DNA of 64,000 bases from Ideonella aquatica. GTDB lineage: Bacteria > Pseudomonadota > Gammaproteobacteria > Burkholderiales > Burkholderiaceae_C. The stretch covers positions 1 through 64,000 of the forward strand of contig NZ_JAGQDE010000018.1 of the NCBI RefSeq assembly GCF_018069755.1, written 5' to 3'. Position numbers and translations under genes: made by a program. The notes below the pieces were generated by a model, which saw only the letters and a program-made list of their open reading frames with translations, was not told where the DNA came from and made no database searches. This document shows, piece after piece, positions 20,177 to 28,802 of the stretch. Numbering within the stretch: the first letter of the stretch is position 1; each line of letters opens with the position of its first letter.

Positions 20177-21001
20177 ATGCTGACGCATCCGCAATTCAAC
20201 CCGATCGCCCTGGACCTGACCGGGCTGGGCCTGCCGCTGCAGGTCCACTGGTATGGCATCACTTACCTCGTGGCCTTTGGCCTGTTCCTGTGGCTGGCCA
20301 CGCTGCGCACCCGGCTGCCCTGGTTCGCCGAGGAGGGCTGGACGCGCCGAGACGTTGAGGATCTGCTGTTCTTTGGCGTGGTCGGCGTGGTGGTGGGGGG
20401 GCGCCTGGGCTATGTGCTGTTCTACAAGCCGGGCTGGTACGCCATGCACCCGCTGGAGGTGTTCGCGATCTGGAAGGGCGGCATGGCCTTCCACGGCGGC
20501 ATGCTGGGCGTGGCGGTGGCGATGGCGGCCTTCGCCTGGCGGCGCGGTCGGGGCTTCCTGGCCGTGACCGACCTGGTGGCGCCCTGCGTGCCCACCGGCC
20601 TGGCCAGTGGGCGCATCGGCAATTTCATCAATGGGGAGTTGTGGGGCCGAGCCGCCGATCCCGGTCTGCCCTGGGCGATGGTGTTTCCGCAGTCGGGGCT
20701 GGAGATCGCCCGCCACCCGTCGCAGCTCTACCAGTTCGCGCTGGAGGGCCTGCTGCTGTTCGTCGTGCTGTGGCTGTATGGCCGCCGCCAGCGCCCGGCC
20801 GGGCGGGTGACCGCGGCCTTCCTGATCGGCTACGGTGTGCTGCGCTTCGTCGCCGAGTACTTCCGCGAGCCCGATGACTTCCTCGGCATGCTGGCGCTCA
20901 ACCTGAGCATGGGCCAGTGGCTGAGCCTGCCTATGGTGGCGGTGGGGCTTGCGCTGTGGGTCTGGGCGGGGCGCCAGCCGCGGGCGGAGGCGGCGGCATG
21001 A
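20177..21001 (+). CDS. lgt: Prolipoprotein diacylglyceryl transferase
   Basis: Inner-membrane enzyme that transfers diacylglycerol to the lipobox Cys of prolipoproteins. 274 aa with about seven transmembrane helices. The Lgt signature [14 protein letters not shown] is near residue 143, and [12 protein letters not shown] near residue 23 is the conserved first-helix block. Its stop overlaps the start of dnaQ by 4 bp (ATGA). Confidence 0.94.
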   Translation: MLTHPQFNPIALDLTGLGLPLQVHWYGITYLVAFGLFLWLATLRTRLPWFAEEGWTRRDVEDLLFFGVVGVVVGGRLGYVLFYKPGWYAMHPLEVFAIWKGGMAFHGGMLGVAVAMAAFAWRRGRGFLAVTDLVAPCVPTGLASGRIGNFINGELWGRAADPGLPWAMVFPQSGLEIARHPSQLYQFALEGLLLFVVLWLYGRRQRPAGRVTAAFLIGYGVLRFVAEYFREPDDFLGMLALNLSMGQWLSLPMVAVGLALWVWAGRQPRAEAAA

Positions 21002-21708
21002 GGCAGATCTTCCTGGACACTGAAACCACCGGCCTGTCGCCCGAGAGCGGCGACCGCATCGTCGAGCTGGCCTGCGTGGAGATGGACAACCGGCGCCTGA
21101 CCGGCCGCCACCTGCACTGCTATTTCAATCCCCAGCGCCCGGTGCCCGAAGAAGCCACCCGGGTGCATGGCCTGACCGATGCGTTCCTGGCCGACAAGCC
21201 CCTGTTCGCGTCGGCCGTGGACGAGTTGCTGGCCTTCGTGGCTGGCGCCGAGGTGATCATCCACAACGCGCCCTTCGACCTGGGTTTCCTGGACGAGGAG
21301 CTGCGCCGCCTGGGCCGCCCGGTGTTCCGCCAGGCGGTGGCGCAGATCACCGACTCGCTGGTGATGGCGCGCGAGATGTTCCCCGGCAAGGCCAACTCGC
21401 TGGACGCGCTGTGCCGGCGACTGGAGGTCGACAACTCCGGCCGCACCTTCCACGGCGCCCTGCTGGACGCCGAGCTGCTGGCCGATGTCTACATCAACAT
21501 GACCCGCGGGCAGGGCTCGCTGGTCATCGATGCCGGCAGCGACAGCAGCAGTGGCGCCACGCTGGCGCTGGCGCAGATCGACCTGTCCACGCTGAGTCTG
21601 CCGACGCTGGAACCCGATGAGGACGAGGCCCGTGCCCATGAGGCGGTGCTGACCGAACTCGACAAGGCCAGCGGCGGCAAGACGATCTGGCGCCAGCTTG
21701 TGGCATAA
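20998..21708 (+). CDS. dnaQ: DNA polymerase III epsilon subunit (3'-5' proofreading exonuclease)
   Basis: Proofreading subunit of the replicative polymerase. 236 aa, close to E. coli DnaQ (243). Exo [12 protein letters not shown] at residues 5-15, Exo [14 protein letters not shown] near 82-93 and Exo [18 protein letters not shown] near 150 (His and Asp) are all present. The ATG overlaps the lgt stop, so both genes are probably co-transcribed. The tRNA-Val pair follows 76 bp downstream. Confidence 0.92.
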   Translation: MRQIFLDTETTGLSPESGDRIVELACVEMDNRRLTGRHLHCYFNPQRPVPEEATRVHGLTDAFLADKPLFASAVDELLAFVAGAEVIIHNAPFDLGFLDEELRRLGRPVFRQAVAQITDSLVMAREMFPGKANSLDALCRRLEVDNSGRTFHGALLDAELLADVYINMTRGQGSLVIDAGSDSSSGATLALAQIDLSTLSLPTLEPDEDEARAHEAVLTELDKASGGKTIWRQLVA

Positions 21709-21784
21709 TCAAGGGCTTTTCCGGGTCTCAGAGCTTTTGCCAAAGCGCTGAAGACCGCCGGAAACCGCAAGAAATGCCCGGCTT

Positions 21785-21859
21785 GGGCGGTTAGCTCAGC
21801 GGTAGAGCACTGCCTTCACACGGCAGGGGTCGCAGGTTCGAACCCTGCACCGCCCACCA
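21785..21859 (+). tRNA. tRNA-Val(CAC), copy 1
   Basis: 75 nt including encoded CCA. Acceptor stem GGGCGGT/ACCGCCC, D-arm TTAGCTCAGCGGTAGAGCA, anticodon stem CTGCC/GGCAG with loop TTCACAC (anticodon CAC, reads GUG), T-arm GCAGGTTCGAACCCTGC. Confidence 0.97.
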
Positions 21860-21878
21860 AGCCTTGCATGCCCGACCC

Positions 21879-21953
21879 GGGCGGTTAGCTCAGCGGTAGA
21901 GCACTGCCTTCACACGGCAGGGGTCGCAGGTTCGAACCCTGCACCGCCCACCA
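21879..21953 (+). tRNA. tRNA-Val(CAC), copy 2
   Basis: Identical to copy 1 over all 75 nt and separated from it by 19 bp; the two are probably processed from one transcript. Confidence 0.97.
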
Positions 21954-21964
21954 CGGTCCACGCG

Positions 21965-21988
21965 ACGCCACCCTTGCGGTGGCGTTTT
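21965..21988 (+). terminator. Intrinsic terminator after the tRNA-Val pair
   Basis: Stem ACGCCACC/GGTGGCGT with a five-base loop, running into a TTTT tract, 11 bp after the second CCA. Confidence 0.8.
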
Positions 21989-22060
21989 GCGTTGTGGTCT
22001 GCATAGCTGCCTTCGCACACCGGCATCGCCGGCAAGGCTGCAACGGGCGATCATGCCCGC

Positions 22061-22978
22061 ATGACCCAGATCCTCACCATCACCGCCCCGATCTATCTGC
22101 TGATGGCGGTGGGCTTCCTGTCGGTGCGCAGTGGCTGGCTGGATGCCAGCGTGATGCGTGCGGTGGGCCTGTTCGTGATCCGCGTGGCGCTGCCGGCGTT
22201 GCTGTTCCAGATCATCACCTCGCGGCCGCTGGCCGACATGCTGCAGTGGCGTTTTCTGCTGGCCTACGGCGGCGGCTCGGCGCTGAGTTTCGCGCTGGGC
22301 TGGTGGTGGGCGCGACGGCGCGAGTCGTCGATGCGCGCGCTGGTGGGCGCGGGCATGGCCTGCTCCAACACCGGTTTCGTGGGCACGCCGGTGCTGCTGA
22401 GCTGGATGGGGGCGGCTGCCGCACCAGCGCTGGCGCTGGTGTTCCTGGTTGAGAACCTGCTGGTGTTGCCGCTGCTCTTCGTGCTGGCTGAGCCGGCCTC
22501 GAACCGCTCGCGCGCCTGGCATCGCCTGCGTGACGCGCTGGCGCCGCTGGCGCGCCAGCCGATGCTGCTGGCCATCGTGGCCGGCCTGCTGTGGTCAGCG
22601 CTGGGGCTGAGCCTGCCTGCACCCGCAGCGCGCTCCATCGACCTGCTGGGCCGTGCCGCCGCGGGTGCCGCGCTGGTGGTGATCGGCGGCGCACTGGCCG
22701 GCCTGCAGAAGGGGCACCTGGACACCGATCTGCTGGCGGTGGCGGTGGGCAAGTTGGTGGGGCATCCGCTGGCGGTGGCGCTGTGCATGCTGCCAATGCT
22801 GCCCGCCGGTGATCCGCTGCGGGCGGCCGGCATCGTCGCGGCGGCGGCGCCCATGCTCAGCATCTACCCGATGTTGGCGCAGCGCTACGGCCACGAGGGC
22901 TTCTGCGCTGCCGCCCTGCTGCTGGCCACGGCCTCGTCCTTCCTCAGCCTGAGTGGCGTGCTCTGGCTGCTGAGTTGA
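22061..22978 (+). CDS. AEC-family (auxin efflux carrier-like) transporter
   Basis: 305-aa inner-membrane permease with about ten hydrophobic helices in two five-helix halves. The first half holds IRVALPALLFQIITSRPL, and the Asn/Gly-rich GMACSNTGFVGTPVL segment near residue 100 matches the conserved AEC mid-region. Bacterial AEC proteins export or import dicarboxylates or amino acids; no substrate is indicated by the neighbours. No clear operon partner. Confidence 0.85.
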   Translation: MTQILTITAPIYLLMAVGFLSVRSGWLDASVMRAVGLFVIRVALPALLFQIITSRPLADMLQWRFLLAYGGGSALSFALGWWWARRRESSMRALVGAGMACSNTGFVGTPVLLSWMGAAAAPALALVFLVENLLVLPLLFVLAEPASNRSRAWHRLRDALAPLARQPMLLAIVAGLLWSALGLSLPAPAARSIDLLGRAAAGAALVVIGGALAGLQKGHLDTDLLAVAVGKLVGHPLAVALCMLPMLPAGDPLRAAGIVAAAAPMLSIYPMLAQRYGHEGFCAAALLLATASSFLSLSGVLWLLS

Positions 22979-23041
22979 CACCGATTGACGCCGGTCATGC
23001 CAGCGCGTACCGTGCGGCGCGTTGAATATCAGGAGTTGCTG

Positions 23042-23458
23042 ATGAAATCTGTTCGCGCTGCCGTGCTGGCCCTTGCCCTGACCACCCTGGCCAGCCTGGC
23101 CGCCGCCCAGGACAAGGTGGTCTATCACATCAACGATGCCGCCGGCCAGGCGCTTGCAGGCCTGCGCAACGTGCGCAACCACCTGGACACCGACCCGTCG
23201 GCGCAGATCACCGTGGTCGCCCACGCCAACGGCGTGGACTTCCTGATGGAGGGTGCCAAGGACCGCAATGATGTCCAGTACGAACCGCTGGTGGCCGGAC
23301 TGAAGAACCGCGGTGTCAAGTTCGAGATCTGCGAGATCACCCTGAAGAACCGCAACCTGAAGAAGGAACAGTTCATCCAGGAGGCTGACTTCACGCCCAG
23401 TGGCGTGGTGCGCATCACCAAGCTGCAGATGCAGGGCTGGGCCTACCTGAAGCCCTGA
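23042..23458 (+). CDS. Periplasmic DsrE-family protein
   Basis: 138 aa with a cleavable signal peptide (residues 1-21, ending LAAAQ) and a DsrE/DsrF-like fold beginning VVYHINDAAGQALAGLRNV. The motif VVAHANGVDFLMEG is typical. Cytoplasmic DsrE binds sulfane sulfur through a Cys. Here the only Cys (near residue 100, FEICEITLKNR) lies where several exported DsrE-like proteins keep one. The exact function of exported members is not established. ATG at 23042 has a CAGGAG Shine-Dalgarno. The gene converges on a methyltransferase; a short stem AGGCGC/GCGCCT at 23461-23476 lies between them. Confidence 0.75.
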   Translation: MKSVRAAVLALALTTLASLAAAQDKVVYHINDAAGQALAGLRNVRNHLDTDPSAQITVVAHANGVDFLMEGAKDRNDVQYEPLVAGLKNRGVKFEICEITLKNRNLKKEQFIQEADFTPSGVVRITKLQMQGWAYLKP

Positions 23459-23475
23459 AGAGGCGCTGCGGCGCC

Positions 23476-24195
23476 TCAGCAGCGCCGCAGCAGCCGCACA
23501 TGCATCGGGCGCACGAACCGCGCGCCCTGGGGGCCGCAATGCGGCTCGAAGCGCTGGCGCACCGCGGCGATCAGTTCGGGCGTCAGCCGATGGTCGGCAA
23601 AGCTCGGGCGCATCATGCGCTGCTCGAAGCTGTCGAAGTCGGGGTAGGCCACCGCCTGAGCGAAGCGGTGTTCGCTGACCGCGCAGAAGCGGCCCCGGGC
23701 GAGTGCGCGGTCGAGCGCGGCCTGGGCCTCGGCGCGCACCACGCCCTCGTCGTTGAACAGACGGATCAGCTCGTTGAGGGCGCCGTCGTAGATCGGCTCG
23801 GACACATAGAACCAGCCGCCCGGTCGCAGCACTCGGGCCACCTCGTCGAGCGCGGCATCCAGCTCGTGCAGCGGCACGTGGTGCAGCGACTTGAGCATCA
23901 GCACACCATCGGCCCAGCCGTCGGCCAGCGGCATGGCGGCGGCGCCGGCCTCGATGAACTGCAGGCCGGGCGGCGCGGGCTCGGTCAGATTGCGGGCCAG
24001 CTGGATGCGGTCCACCTCCAGCGCGGCGCAGCGCAGGCCCGGGTGCTGCTGCATCAGCTGGCGCAGCAGGCGGGCGTTGCCGCAACCGGCCTCGACCAGG
24101 CCGGTGCCCGGTGGCAGCGGCACCAGCGATTCAAGCAGCGTGTGTTCCTGGTCGATCAGGGGCAGTTGGTCGACGGCGGCGGCTTCGGTGTTCAT
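23476..24195 (-). CDS. Class I SAM-dependent methyltransferase
   Basis: 239-aa cytoplasmic methyltransferase. SAM-binding motif I is LVEAGCGNARLL near residue 38, the acidic end of strand 2 is LEVDRIQLA, and motif IV MLKSLHHVPLHELD follows. The UbiE/type 11 fold is likely but the substrate is unknown. ATG at 24195 is taken; a TTG two codons upstream is less likely. An imperfect copy of the GATACCC/GGGTATC palindrome overlaps this start codon (24193-24210), see findings. It lies 37 bp downstream of the FadL-type gene. Confidence 0.8.
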   Translation of the reverse strand: MNTEAAAVDQLPLIDQEHTLLESLVPLPPGTGLVEAGCGNARLLRQLMQQHPGLRCAALEVDRIQLARNLTEPAPPGLQFIEAGAAAMPLADGWADGVLMLKSLHHVPLHELDAALDEVARVLRPGGWFYVSEPIYDGALNELIRLFNDEGVVRAEAQAALDRALARGRFCAVSEHRFAQAVAYPDFDSFEQRMMRPSFADHRLTPELIAAVRQRFEPHCGPQGARFVRPMHVRLLRRC

Positions 24196-24232
24196 GCCCA
24201 ATAGGGTATCCGAAGCCGCCGGGGCGTGGCAC

Positions 24233-25504
24233 TCAGAAGTTGTAGTTGTAGTTCACCCGGAGGGTGGTCTGGCTGTGCGTGTTGGTGCCGGCCAGGCCGG
24301 CACCGAACATGGCCGGATTGGTCTGGGTGTCCTTGGGCGAGAAGGCGACAGAGCCGGCGATGCTGTGGCCGCCGCCGATGTTCCAGCCCGCGCCCAGCGT
24401 GTAATGACGGGTGACGATGGCCGGGAACAGCGGGTTCAGCGTGGAGGCCGGCACCGGATTGGAGCCGTGGTTGTAGCCGGCGCGCAGGGCCACGTTCGGT
24501 GCCACCATGTACTGGCCGCCCACCAGCAGGACGGTCTGATCCTTCCAGTTCTGCGGCATGGCGCCTTCCATCCAGCCGGCGCCCATGTTCATCGCCAGGC
24601 GGAAGGTCTTCATGCTGTCGGACCAGCCGATGTGCTTGATGTCGGCGGCCAGCATCAGCTGCGGCGTGGCCTGCCAGGCCGCGCCGATGCCGTAGGTCTC
24701 GGGCCACTGGAAATCGACGATGCGAAAGCGCGTGGGCATGGGTACGGGGCCGCCCGGGGTGAAGGCGGTGAAGGTGCCGCTGCCCTCCAGATCGGAGATA
24801 TCGGTCTTGCTGTGGTAGGTGGCGCCCACCGAGACGCTGTCGCTGAGCTTGTAATGCGCGCCCAGCTTGAAGGCCCAGCCCCGGCCCTTGGCCTGGCCGG
24901 TGTAGTCGCTGTTGTTGCTGACGCTGACGTGGCCGGAGCCATCGGGCATCAGCATCTGCACATCCATGCCGGCCCAGACGTAGTCGATCTGGGCGGCCAG
25001 TGTCAGCCGCTCGTCGATGTTGAAGGCCAGCGGCAGCATGACGCGGCCGAAGCCGACCTCGGAGCGCATCGGCAAGCCGGTGCCGTTGGACAGGAAGGAC
25101 TGGGTGCCGTAATCGGTGCCCATGCCACCCTGGGCGGTGATCGCGGCGCCATAGGTCAGACCGCCGGTCTTGCGAATCAGCGACACCGAGGGCATCAGGA
25201 ACTGGTCGGCGCTGGAGTCGGCGCTCAGCGGCCCGGCCAGCGGGTGGTTCATGCGGGTGCTGACGTCCGGCATCAACACCGTCACACCCAGTCCCAGGCT
25301 GCTGCCTTGCGGGCGCAGGCCCAGCGTGGCCGGGTTGTTCATGACGGCCGAGTTGCCGTTGTCGTAGGCGTAGGACGCGCCACCCATGCCGCCAGCCCGG
25401 GCGCCATAGGCTTCGAGGTTCATGCCATTGGTGGCCCAGACGCCCAGGGGCAGGGCCAGGATCAGTGCAGCGAGCGGTGTCTTGCGAAAGCGAGGAGCGG
25501 TCAT
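24233..25504 (-). CDS. FadL/TodX-type outer membrane transport protein
   Basis: Outer-membrane beta-barrel of 423 aa for uptake of hydrophobic compounds. A signal peptide ends near VWA, followed by the FadL hatch signature: NGMNLEAYGARAGGMGGAS and NNPATLGLRPQGSS with the NPA motif. Alternating barrel strands continue to a C-terminal Phe (NYNYNF), the typical outer-membrane insertion signal. ATG at 25504. The ligand is unknown; long-chain fatty acids or aromatics are usual for this family. Confidence 0.87.
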   Translation of the reverse strand: MTAPRFRKTPLAALILALPLGVWATNGMNLEAYGARAGGMGGASYAYDNGNSAVMNNPATLGLRPQGSSLGLGVTVLMPDVSTRMNHPLAGPLSADSSADQFLMPSVSLIRKTGGLTYGAAITAQGGMGTDYGTQSFLSNGTGLPMRSEVGFGRVMLPLAFNIDERLTLAAQIDYVWAGMDVQMLMPDGSGHVSVSNNSDYTGQAKGRGWAFKLGAHYKLSDSVSVGATYHSKTDISDLEGSGTFTAFTPGGPVPMPTRFRIVDFQWPETYGIGAAWQATPQLMLAADIKHIGWSDSMKTFRLAMNMGAGWMEGAMPQNWKDQTVLLVGGQYMVAPNVALRAGYNHGSNPVPASTLNPLFPAIVTRHYTLGAGWNIGGGHSIAGSVAFSPKDTQTNPAMFGAGLAGTNTHSQTTLRVNYNYNF

Positions 25505-25643
25505 GACGGGCGAGTCTCCAGTGGGGTCATGGGTGGGTTGGACAAGCGCGACATTGGCCCCCATACACCCTTACCCGTGCTGGTATTTGCCCGGGGCGCG
25601 GGTTTGACCTGTTCTCGATATCACTGATGGCTGATGAATGAAC

Positions 25644-25671
25644 AAAGGGGCCGCGGTCTGCGGCCCCTTGG
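25644..25671 (-). terminator. Intrinsic terminator of the YeeE-sulfurtransferase operon
   Basis: Ten-base-pair stem AAGGGGCCGC/GCGGCCCCTT with a five-base loop, followed on the minus strand by TTTGTTCATT. It lies just after the sulfurtransferase stop. Confidence 0.85.
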
Positions 25672-25694
25672 CGGTGGTGAACGCTCTGGCGGGC

Positions 25695-26678
25695 TCAGTT
25701 CAGCGGCACGGCGCCAACCAGGCTGCGCTTTTCCAGCGTCCACTGGTGCAGAGAGCCGTCGTACAGGCTGGCGCGGCTGTTGCCCAGCAGTTCGGACAGC
25801 ACGAACCAGGGGCCCGACGAGAGGTGGCCGCTGTTGCAATAGGTGATGGCCGGCGCGGCCGGGTCGATGCCCTGGGCGCTCATCAGTCCCTTGTAGGTGG
25901 CGGGGCTCATGAAGCTGACCACGCCATTGGCGGACTTCAGCAGCAGGTCGGGGCTGTACAGGCGGGCGCCTTCCAGATGGCCGTAGGCATACACATAATC
26001 GCGCTTGCCCAGGCCGTGGTACTGGCGCGCATCGCGGGCATCGACCAAGGTGGCCGACTTGCCGGCGATCGCCTTGGCCACCTCGTCCGAGCCGGCGAAG
26101 TAGCGGGCGCTGCGGTCGGCCACGGCCTTCCAGTTGCCGGTGCGGGCTGCGGCGGCGTCGGTGCTCAGGGCGCGACCATCCAGGGCCCACTGGGCCATGC
26201 CGCCATCCAGCACGGCGATCTGGTCCTCGCCATAGACCTTGAACTGCCAGTACACGCGCAGCGCGTCATCGACGTCGGCCGCCTCGGTGCCCAGAGGGAC
26301 CAGCACGATCGGCTTGCCGGCGTCGATGCCGGCAGCCTGCACGGCCTTCTCGAAGACGTCCTTCTCGGGGATCATGTACTTGACGTTCTGCTCGCCGATG
26401 CGGCGCTCGGTGCGCATGGTCTTCATGTCGATCAGGCGCGAACCGGCAATGTGGCCACCGGCCTCGACCACGGTCTTCTTGCCGGCCTTGTCGGTCTCGA
26501 TCTCGGGCGCGCTGGTGTAGGTCTTGGGGTTGGAGCGAACGTCAACCACCTGGACTTTGTCGAGGTTGTCGGCCAGCCAGGCCGGGGTGACCAGCGGACC
26601 GGGCAGCACGCCGGCCTGGGCCCATTGAAGACCCAGGGCCAGCGCGGCGGCGGCCAGGGTGCGGGTGAGGCGCTTCAT
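25695..26678 (-). CDS. Periplasmic two-domain sulfurtransferase (rhodanese/TST type)
   Basis: 327 aa with a signal peptide (residues 1-22, ending AQA). Two rhodanese folds follow: the first contains VQVVDVRSNPKTY without a catalytic Cys; the second has the active loop YCNSGHLSSG near residue 280 with the persulfide-forming Cys. It should move sulfane sulfur from thiosulfate or another donor in the periplasm. Its ATG overlaps the stop of the upstream unknown gene (TGATG), and it is the last gene of the operon begun by the YeeE-type permeases, ending at a strong terminator. This context argues for sulfane sulfur trafficking. Confidence 0.85.
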   Translation of the reverse strand: MKRLTRTLAAAALALGLQWAQAGVLPGPLVTPAWLADNLDKVQVVDVRSNPKTYTSAPEIETDKAGKKTVVEAGGHIAGSRLIDMKTMRTERRIGEQNVKYMIPEKDVFEKAVQAAGIDAGKPIVLVPLGTEAADVDDALRVYWQFKVYGEDQIAVLDGGMAQWALDGRALSTDAAAARTGNWKAVADRSARYFAGSDEVAKAIAGKSATLVDARDARQYHGLGKRDYVYAYGHLEGARLYSPDLLLKSANGVVSFMSPATYKGLMSAQGIDPAAPAITYCNSGHLSSGPWFVLSELLGNSRASLYDGSLHQWTLEKRSLVGAVPLN

Positions 26679-27319
26679 CAGTTGTCTCCTGGGGTGGGCG
26701 GGGGTGTCCCCGCGAGTCGGGAAAGGGTGTGAGCGAGGTCGATCCGCTGCTCGGTGAGCACGTCGTGGCGGCGGTCCTCGAAGAAATCCTCGGCCTTGCG
26801 GCGCTGCAGTTGCCGGGCGACGACGGCGTCACGTCGGCGCAGCAGCGCCTTCAGGCTGTCGCGGTGCAGCCGCACCATCGCCCCCAGCCAGCGGGCCACC
26901 GGGGCCAGCCGACCCGCGGTGCGTGGGGCGAAGCGGTCGATGTCGGCGCACAGCGCGGGCGCCGCCAGCCAGGTCTCGCCGGTCACCCAGCGGTTGGTGG
27001 TGAACCAGCGGATCGGCCAGCCACGATCGTCCAGCGACAGGCCGGCCAGGTGGCTGAAGCCGCCATCCGGCCGCCGCGTGAAGAGATGGAAGTGGCCATG
27101 CTCTTCGGGCGGGCAGCGGCTTGAGCGGTGCAGGTGGTAGTAGAACTGCGAGCGGTTGTCGGTGTCGATCACGTCGCCACGGGGGTAGTGGCGCAGGGTC
27201 TCGATCCGCCGGGCGCCGGCCAGCGCAGCCTGCGCCAGACCCAGACCCCGACGGGCCAAAGCCATCTGCACGGCCACCAGTTCGGCGGCGGCGTCGATGG
27301 CCGTGGCGTCGTCGGGCAT
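26678..27319 (-). CDS. Uncharacterised protein in the YeeE-sulfurtransferase operon
   Basis: 213 aa, no signal peptide or transmembrane segment, rich in Arg, Ala and His. The centre carries a distinctive block, RHYPRGDVIDTDNRSQFYYHLHR, then EHGHFHLF and a run of aromatic residues with WFTTNRWVTGETW. The clustered His residues could bind metal or haem, but I do not recognise the family with confidence. ATG at 27319 (a GTG directly before it is also possible). It overlaps the sulfurtransferase start by one base, which suggests the two act together. Confidence 0.65.
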   Translation of the reverse strand: MPDDATAIDAAAELVAVQMALARRGLGLAQAALAGARRIETLRHYPRGDVIDTDNRSQFYYHLHRSSRCPPEEHGHFHLFTRRPDGGFSHLAGLSLDDRGWPIRWFTTNRWVTGETWLAAPALCADIDRFAPRTAGRLAPVARWLGAMVRLHRDSLKALLRRRDAVVARQLQRRKAEDFFEDRRHDVLTEQRIDLAHTLSRLAGTPPPTPGDN

Positions 27320-27344
27320 CACGGAGCGGGTGCGTGGCGCCGGA

Positions 27345-27590
27345 TCAGCCCTTCTTGGGGGCGCAGGGGTTGGCCGGGCCGCAGGGGTTGTCGCCCCCTT
27401 TCTTGCGCTTCTTGGCCGGGCCGCAGGGGTTGCTGGGGCCGCAGGGATTGGCTGCCTTGGCCGGGGCGGCGGCCGAGGCGGCGGCCTTCGGGGCGGCCGG
27501 GGCGTCCGCGGCGCGGGCGGCAGGGGCCACCAGGCCGGCGGCCAGCATCAGCGCGGGAAGGGATTGGGCGAGGGTCTTGCGACGGGACAT
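27345..27590 (-). CDS. Small exported NPCGP-repeat protein
   Basis: 81 aa. An N-terminal signal peptide starts MSRRKTLAQ (an RR motif, possibly Tat) and ends near ARAAD. After an Ala/Pro/Lys linker, the last 34 residues are a four-fold repeat of Asn-Pro-Cys-(Gly/Ala)-Pro, arranged as two pairs divided by a basic KKRKKGG stretch. The four Cys are regularly spaced 6 residues apart within each pair. I know no function for it. Regular Cys in an exported protein within a sulfur operon suggests metal or sulfane sulfur binding (inference). ATG at 27590 follows ACAGGAGTGCCC. Confidence 0.7.
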   Translation of the reverse strand: MSRRKTLAQSLPALMLAAGLVAPAARAADAPAAPKAAASAAAPAKAANPCGPSNPCGPAKKRKKGGDNPCGPANPCAPKKG

Positions 27591-27629
27591 GGGCACTCCT
27601 GGCGGGGGTGAACAACGGGGACGGGACAT

Positions 27630-28250
27630 TCAGGTGCGGGTGAGTTCGTCGTCGGCACCGGCCACAGCCTGTTCGGCGCTGACCGGACCGCGGCCACGGC
27701 GCTCCAGGCGGCCGCCAACGATGAAGACGGCCACCAGCGCGGCGGCCAGCAGGCCCAGCATGGCCAGATCGGGCAGCCCGAAGGCGTCCGAAAAAGTGTC
27801 GCCGCTGGGCAGTTCGCCCCAACTGGTCAGCGACTCCAGCGATGGGCCCCAGGCGGCGGCGAAGCCGAAGGTGCCCAGCACCAGACCGGCAATGAAGAGC
27901 AAGGCATCGGCGCGGCCGGAGAGCAGGCCCACGACCGAGGTGCCCGGGCAGTAGCCACCCACCGCGAATCCGATGCCGACCAGCGCCCCGCCCACGGCGG
28001 CCGCGCCCAGGTAGGCGGTGGGCACGTACAGCGCGTCCTCGGCCAACAGACCACTGACGCGCAGCAGCCACAGGCCGGCCGCGGCCACCACGATGGCGGT
28101 GAACATCACCTTGAAGACCGACCAATCGTTGAGGCGGAACTGCGCGGTGAGCTTGCAAGGGCTGCCGAAGCCGGCACGCTCCAGCACCACGCCAAAGGCC
28201 ACACCACAGGCCAGGCCGGACCACAGGCCGGCATCGTTGAGCGGCAGCAT
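27630..28250 (-). CDS. Half-size YeeE/YedE-family sulfur transporter, second subunit
   Basis: 206-aa inner-membrane protein with about five helices. Conserved Cys motifs are FGSPCKLTAQFRLND near residue 30 and GIGFAVGGYCPGTSVVG near 100; in YeeE the Cys line the thiosulfate path. It corresponds to the DUF6691/PmpB-like half of a split YeeE permease. ATG at 28250 is one base after the stop of the first half. The pair probably imports thiosulfate or another sulfane sulfur compound. Confidence 0.85.
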   Translation of the reverse strand: MLPLNDAGLWSGLACGVAFGVVLERAGFGSPCKLTAQFRLNDWSVFKVMFTAIVVAAAGLWLLRVSGLLAEDALYVPTAYLGAAAVGGALVGIGFAVGGYCPGTSVVGLLSGRADALLFIAGLVLGTFGFAAAWGPSLESLTSWGELPSGDTFSDAFGLPDLAMLGLLAAALVAVFIVGGRLERRGRGPVSAEQAVAGADDELTRT

Positions 28251-28251
28251 C

Positions 28252-28785
28252 TCAGATCCCCCGCACCAGTCGGCTGGCAAGCAGCCCGGCGGCAAAGAAG
28301 GTGGCCAGGAACACAAAGGCCGCCACGGCCAGCGTGGCGGCACCGGACAGCCCCAAGCCACTGGTGCACCCGGCGGCCACACGGGCGCCGAAGCCCGAGA
28401 CCACGCCACCGGCCAGCGCCGTCAGCGCGCGCCGGCTCAGACCGATGCTGCGCAGACCGTCGAGTTGCAGGCGAAAGCGCCCGGCGGCCCAGGCCGACAG
28501 GCCGGCGCCCAGTGCCACACCCAGCACCTGCCAGGTGATCCAGGAGGGCAGGGGGTTGCCGCCTTCCAGCAAGGGTCCGAGGTAGCCGTTCGCGGCTGCC
28601 GCCTGGGGCGCCGCCAAGCCGCCCAGCCAGGCGCTCAGACGGGTGGACGCGCCGGTGGCCCCCAGGCCGTGGCCGGTGAGCACAAAGGTGGCCAGCAGCA
28701 CCAGGCCCAGCGCCAGGCCGGCCAGCAGGGGGTTCCAGAACGGGCGCACCGCGGCGGGGGCGGAGAGACGTGCAGTCGGATTCAT
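28252..28785 (-). CDS. Half-size YeeE/YedE-family sulfur transporter, first subunit
   Basis: 177-aa inner-membrane protein with four to five helices. The YeeE signature GARVAAGCTSGLGLSG is near residue 140. It matches the PmpA-type half of split YeeE transporters, which are tied to BigR/ETHE1 sulfide-response genes in Xylella and Agrobacterium (family knowledge). ATG at 28785 has no clear Shine-Dalgarno. An 18-bp palindromic operator lies 18-35 bp upstream. First gene of the operon 28785 to 25695. Confidence 0.85.
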   Translation of the reverse strand: MNPTARLSAPAAVRPFWNPLLAGLALGLVLLATFVLTGHGLGATGASTRLSAWLGGLAAPQAAAANGYLGPLLEGGNPLPSWITWQVLGVALGAGLSAWAAGRFRLQLDGLRSIGLSRRALTALAGGVVSGFGARVAAGCTSGLGLSGAATLAVAAFVFLATFFAAGLLASRLVRGI

Positions 28786-28802
28786 CAGTTCAACGGCGTT
28801 AA

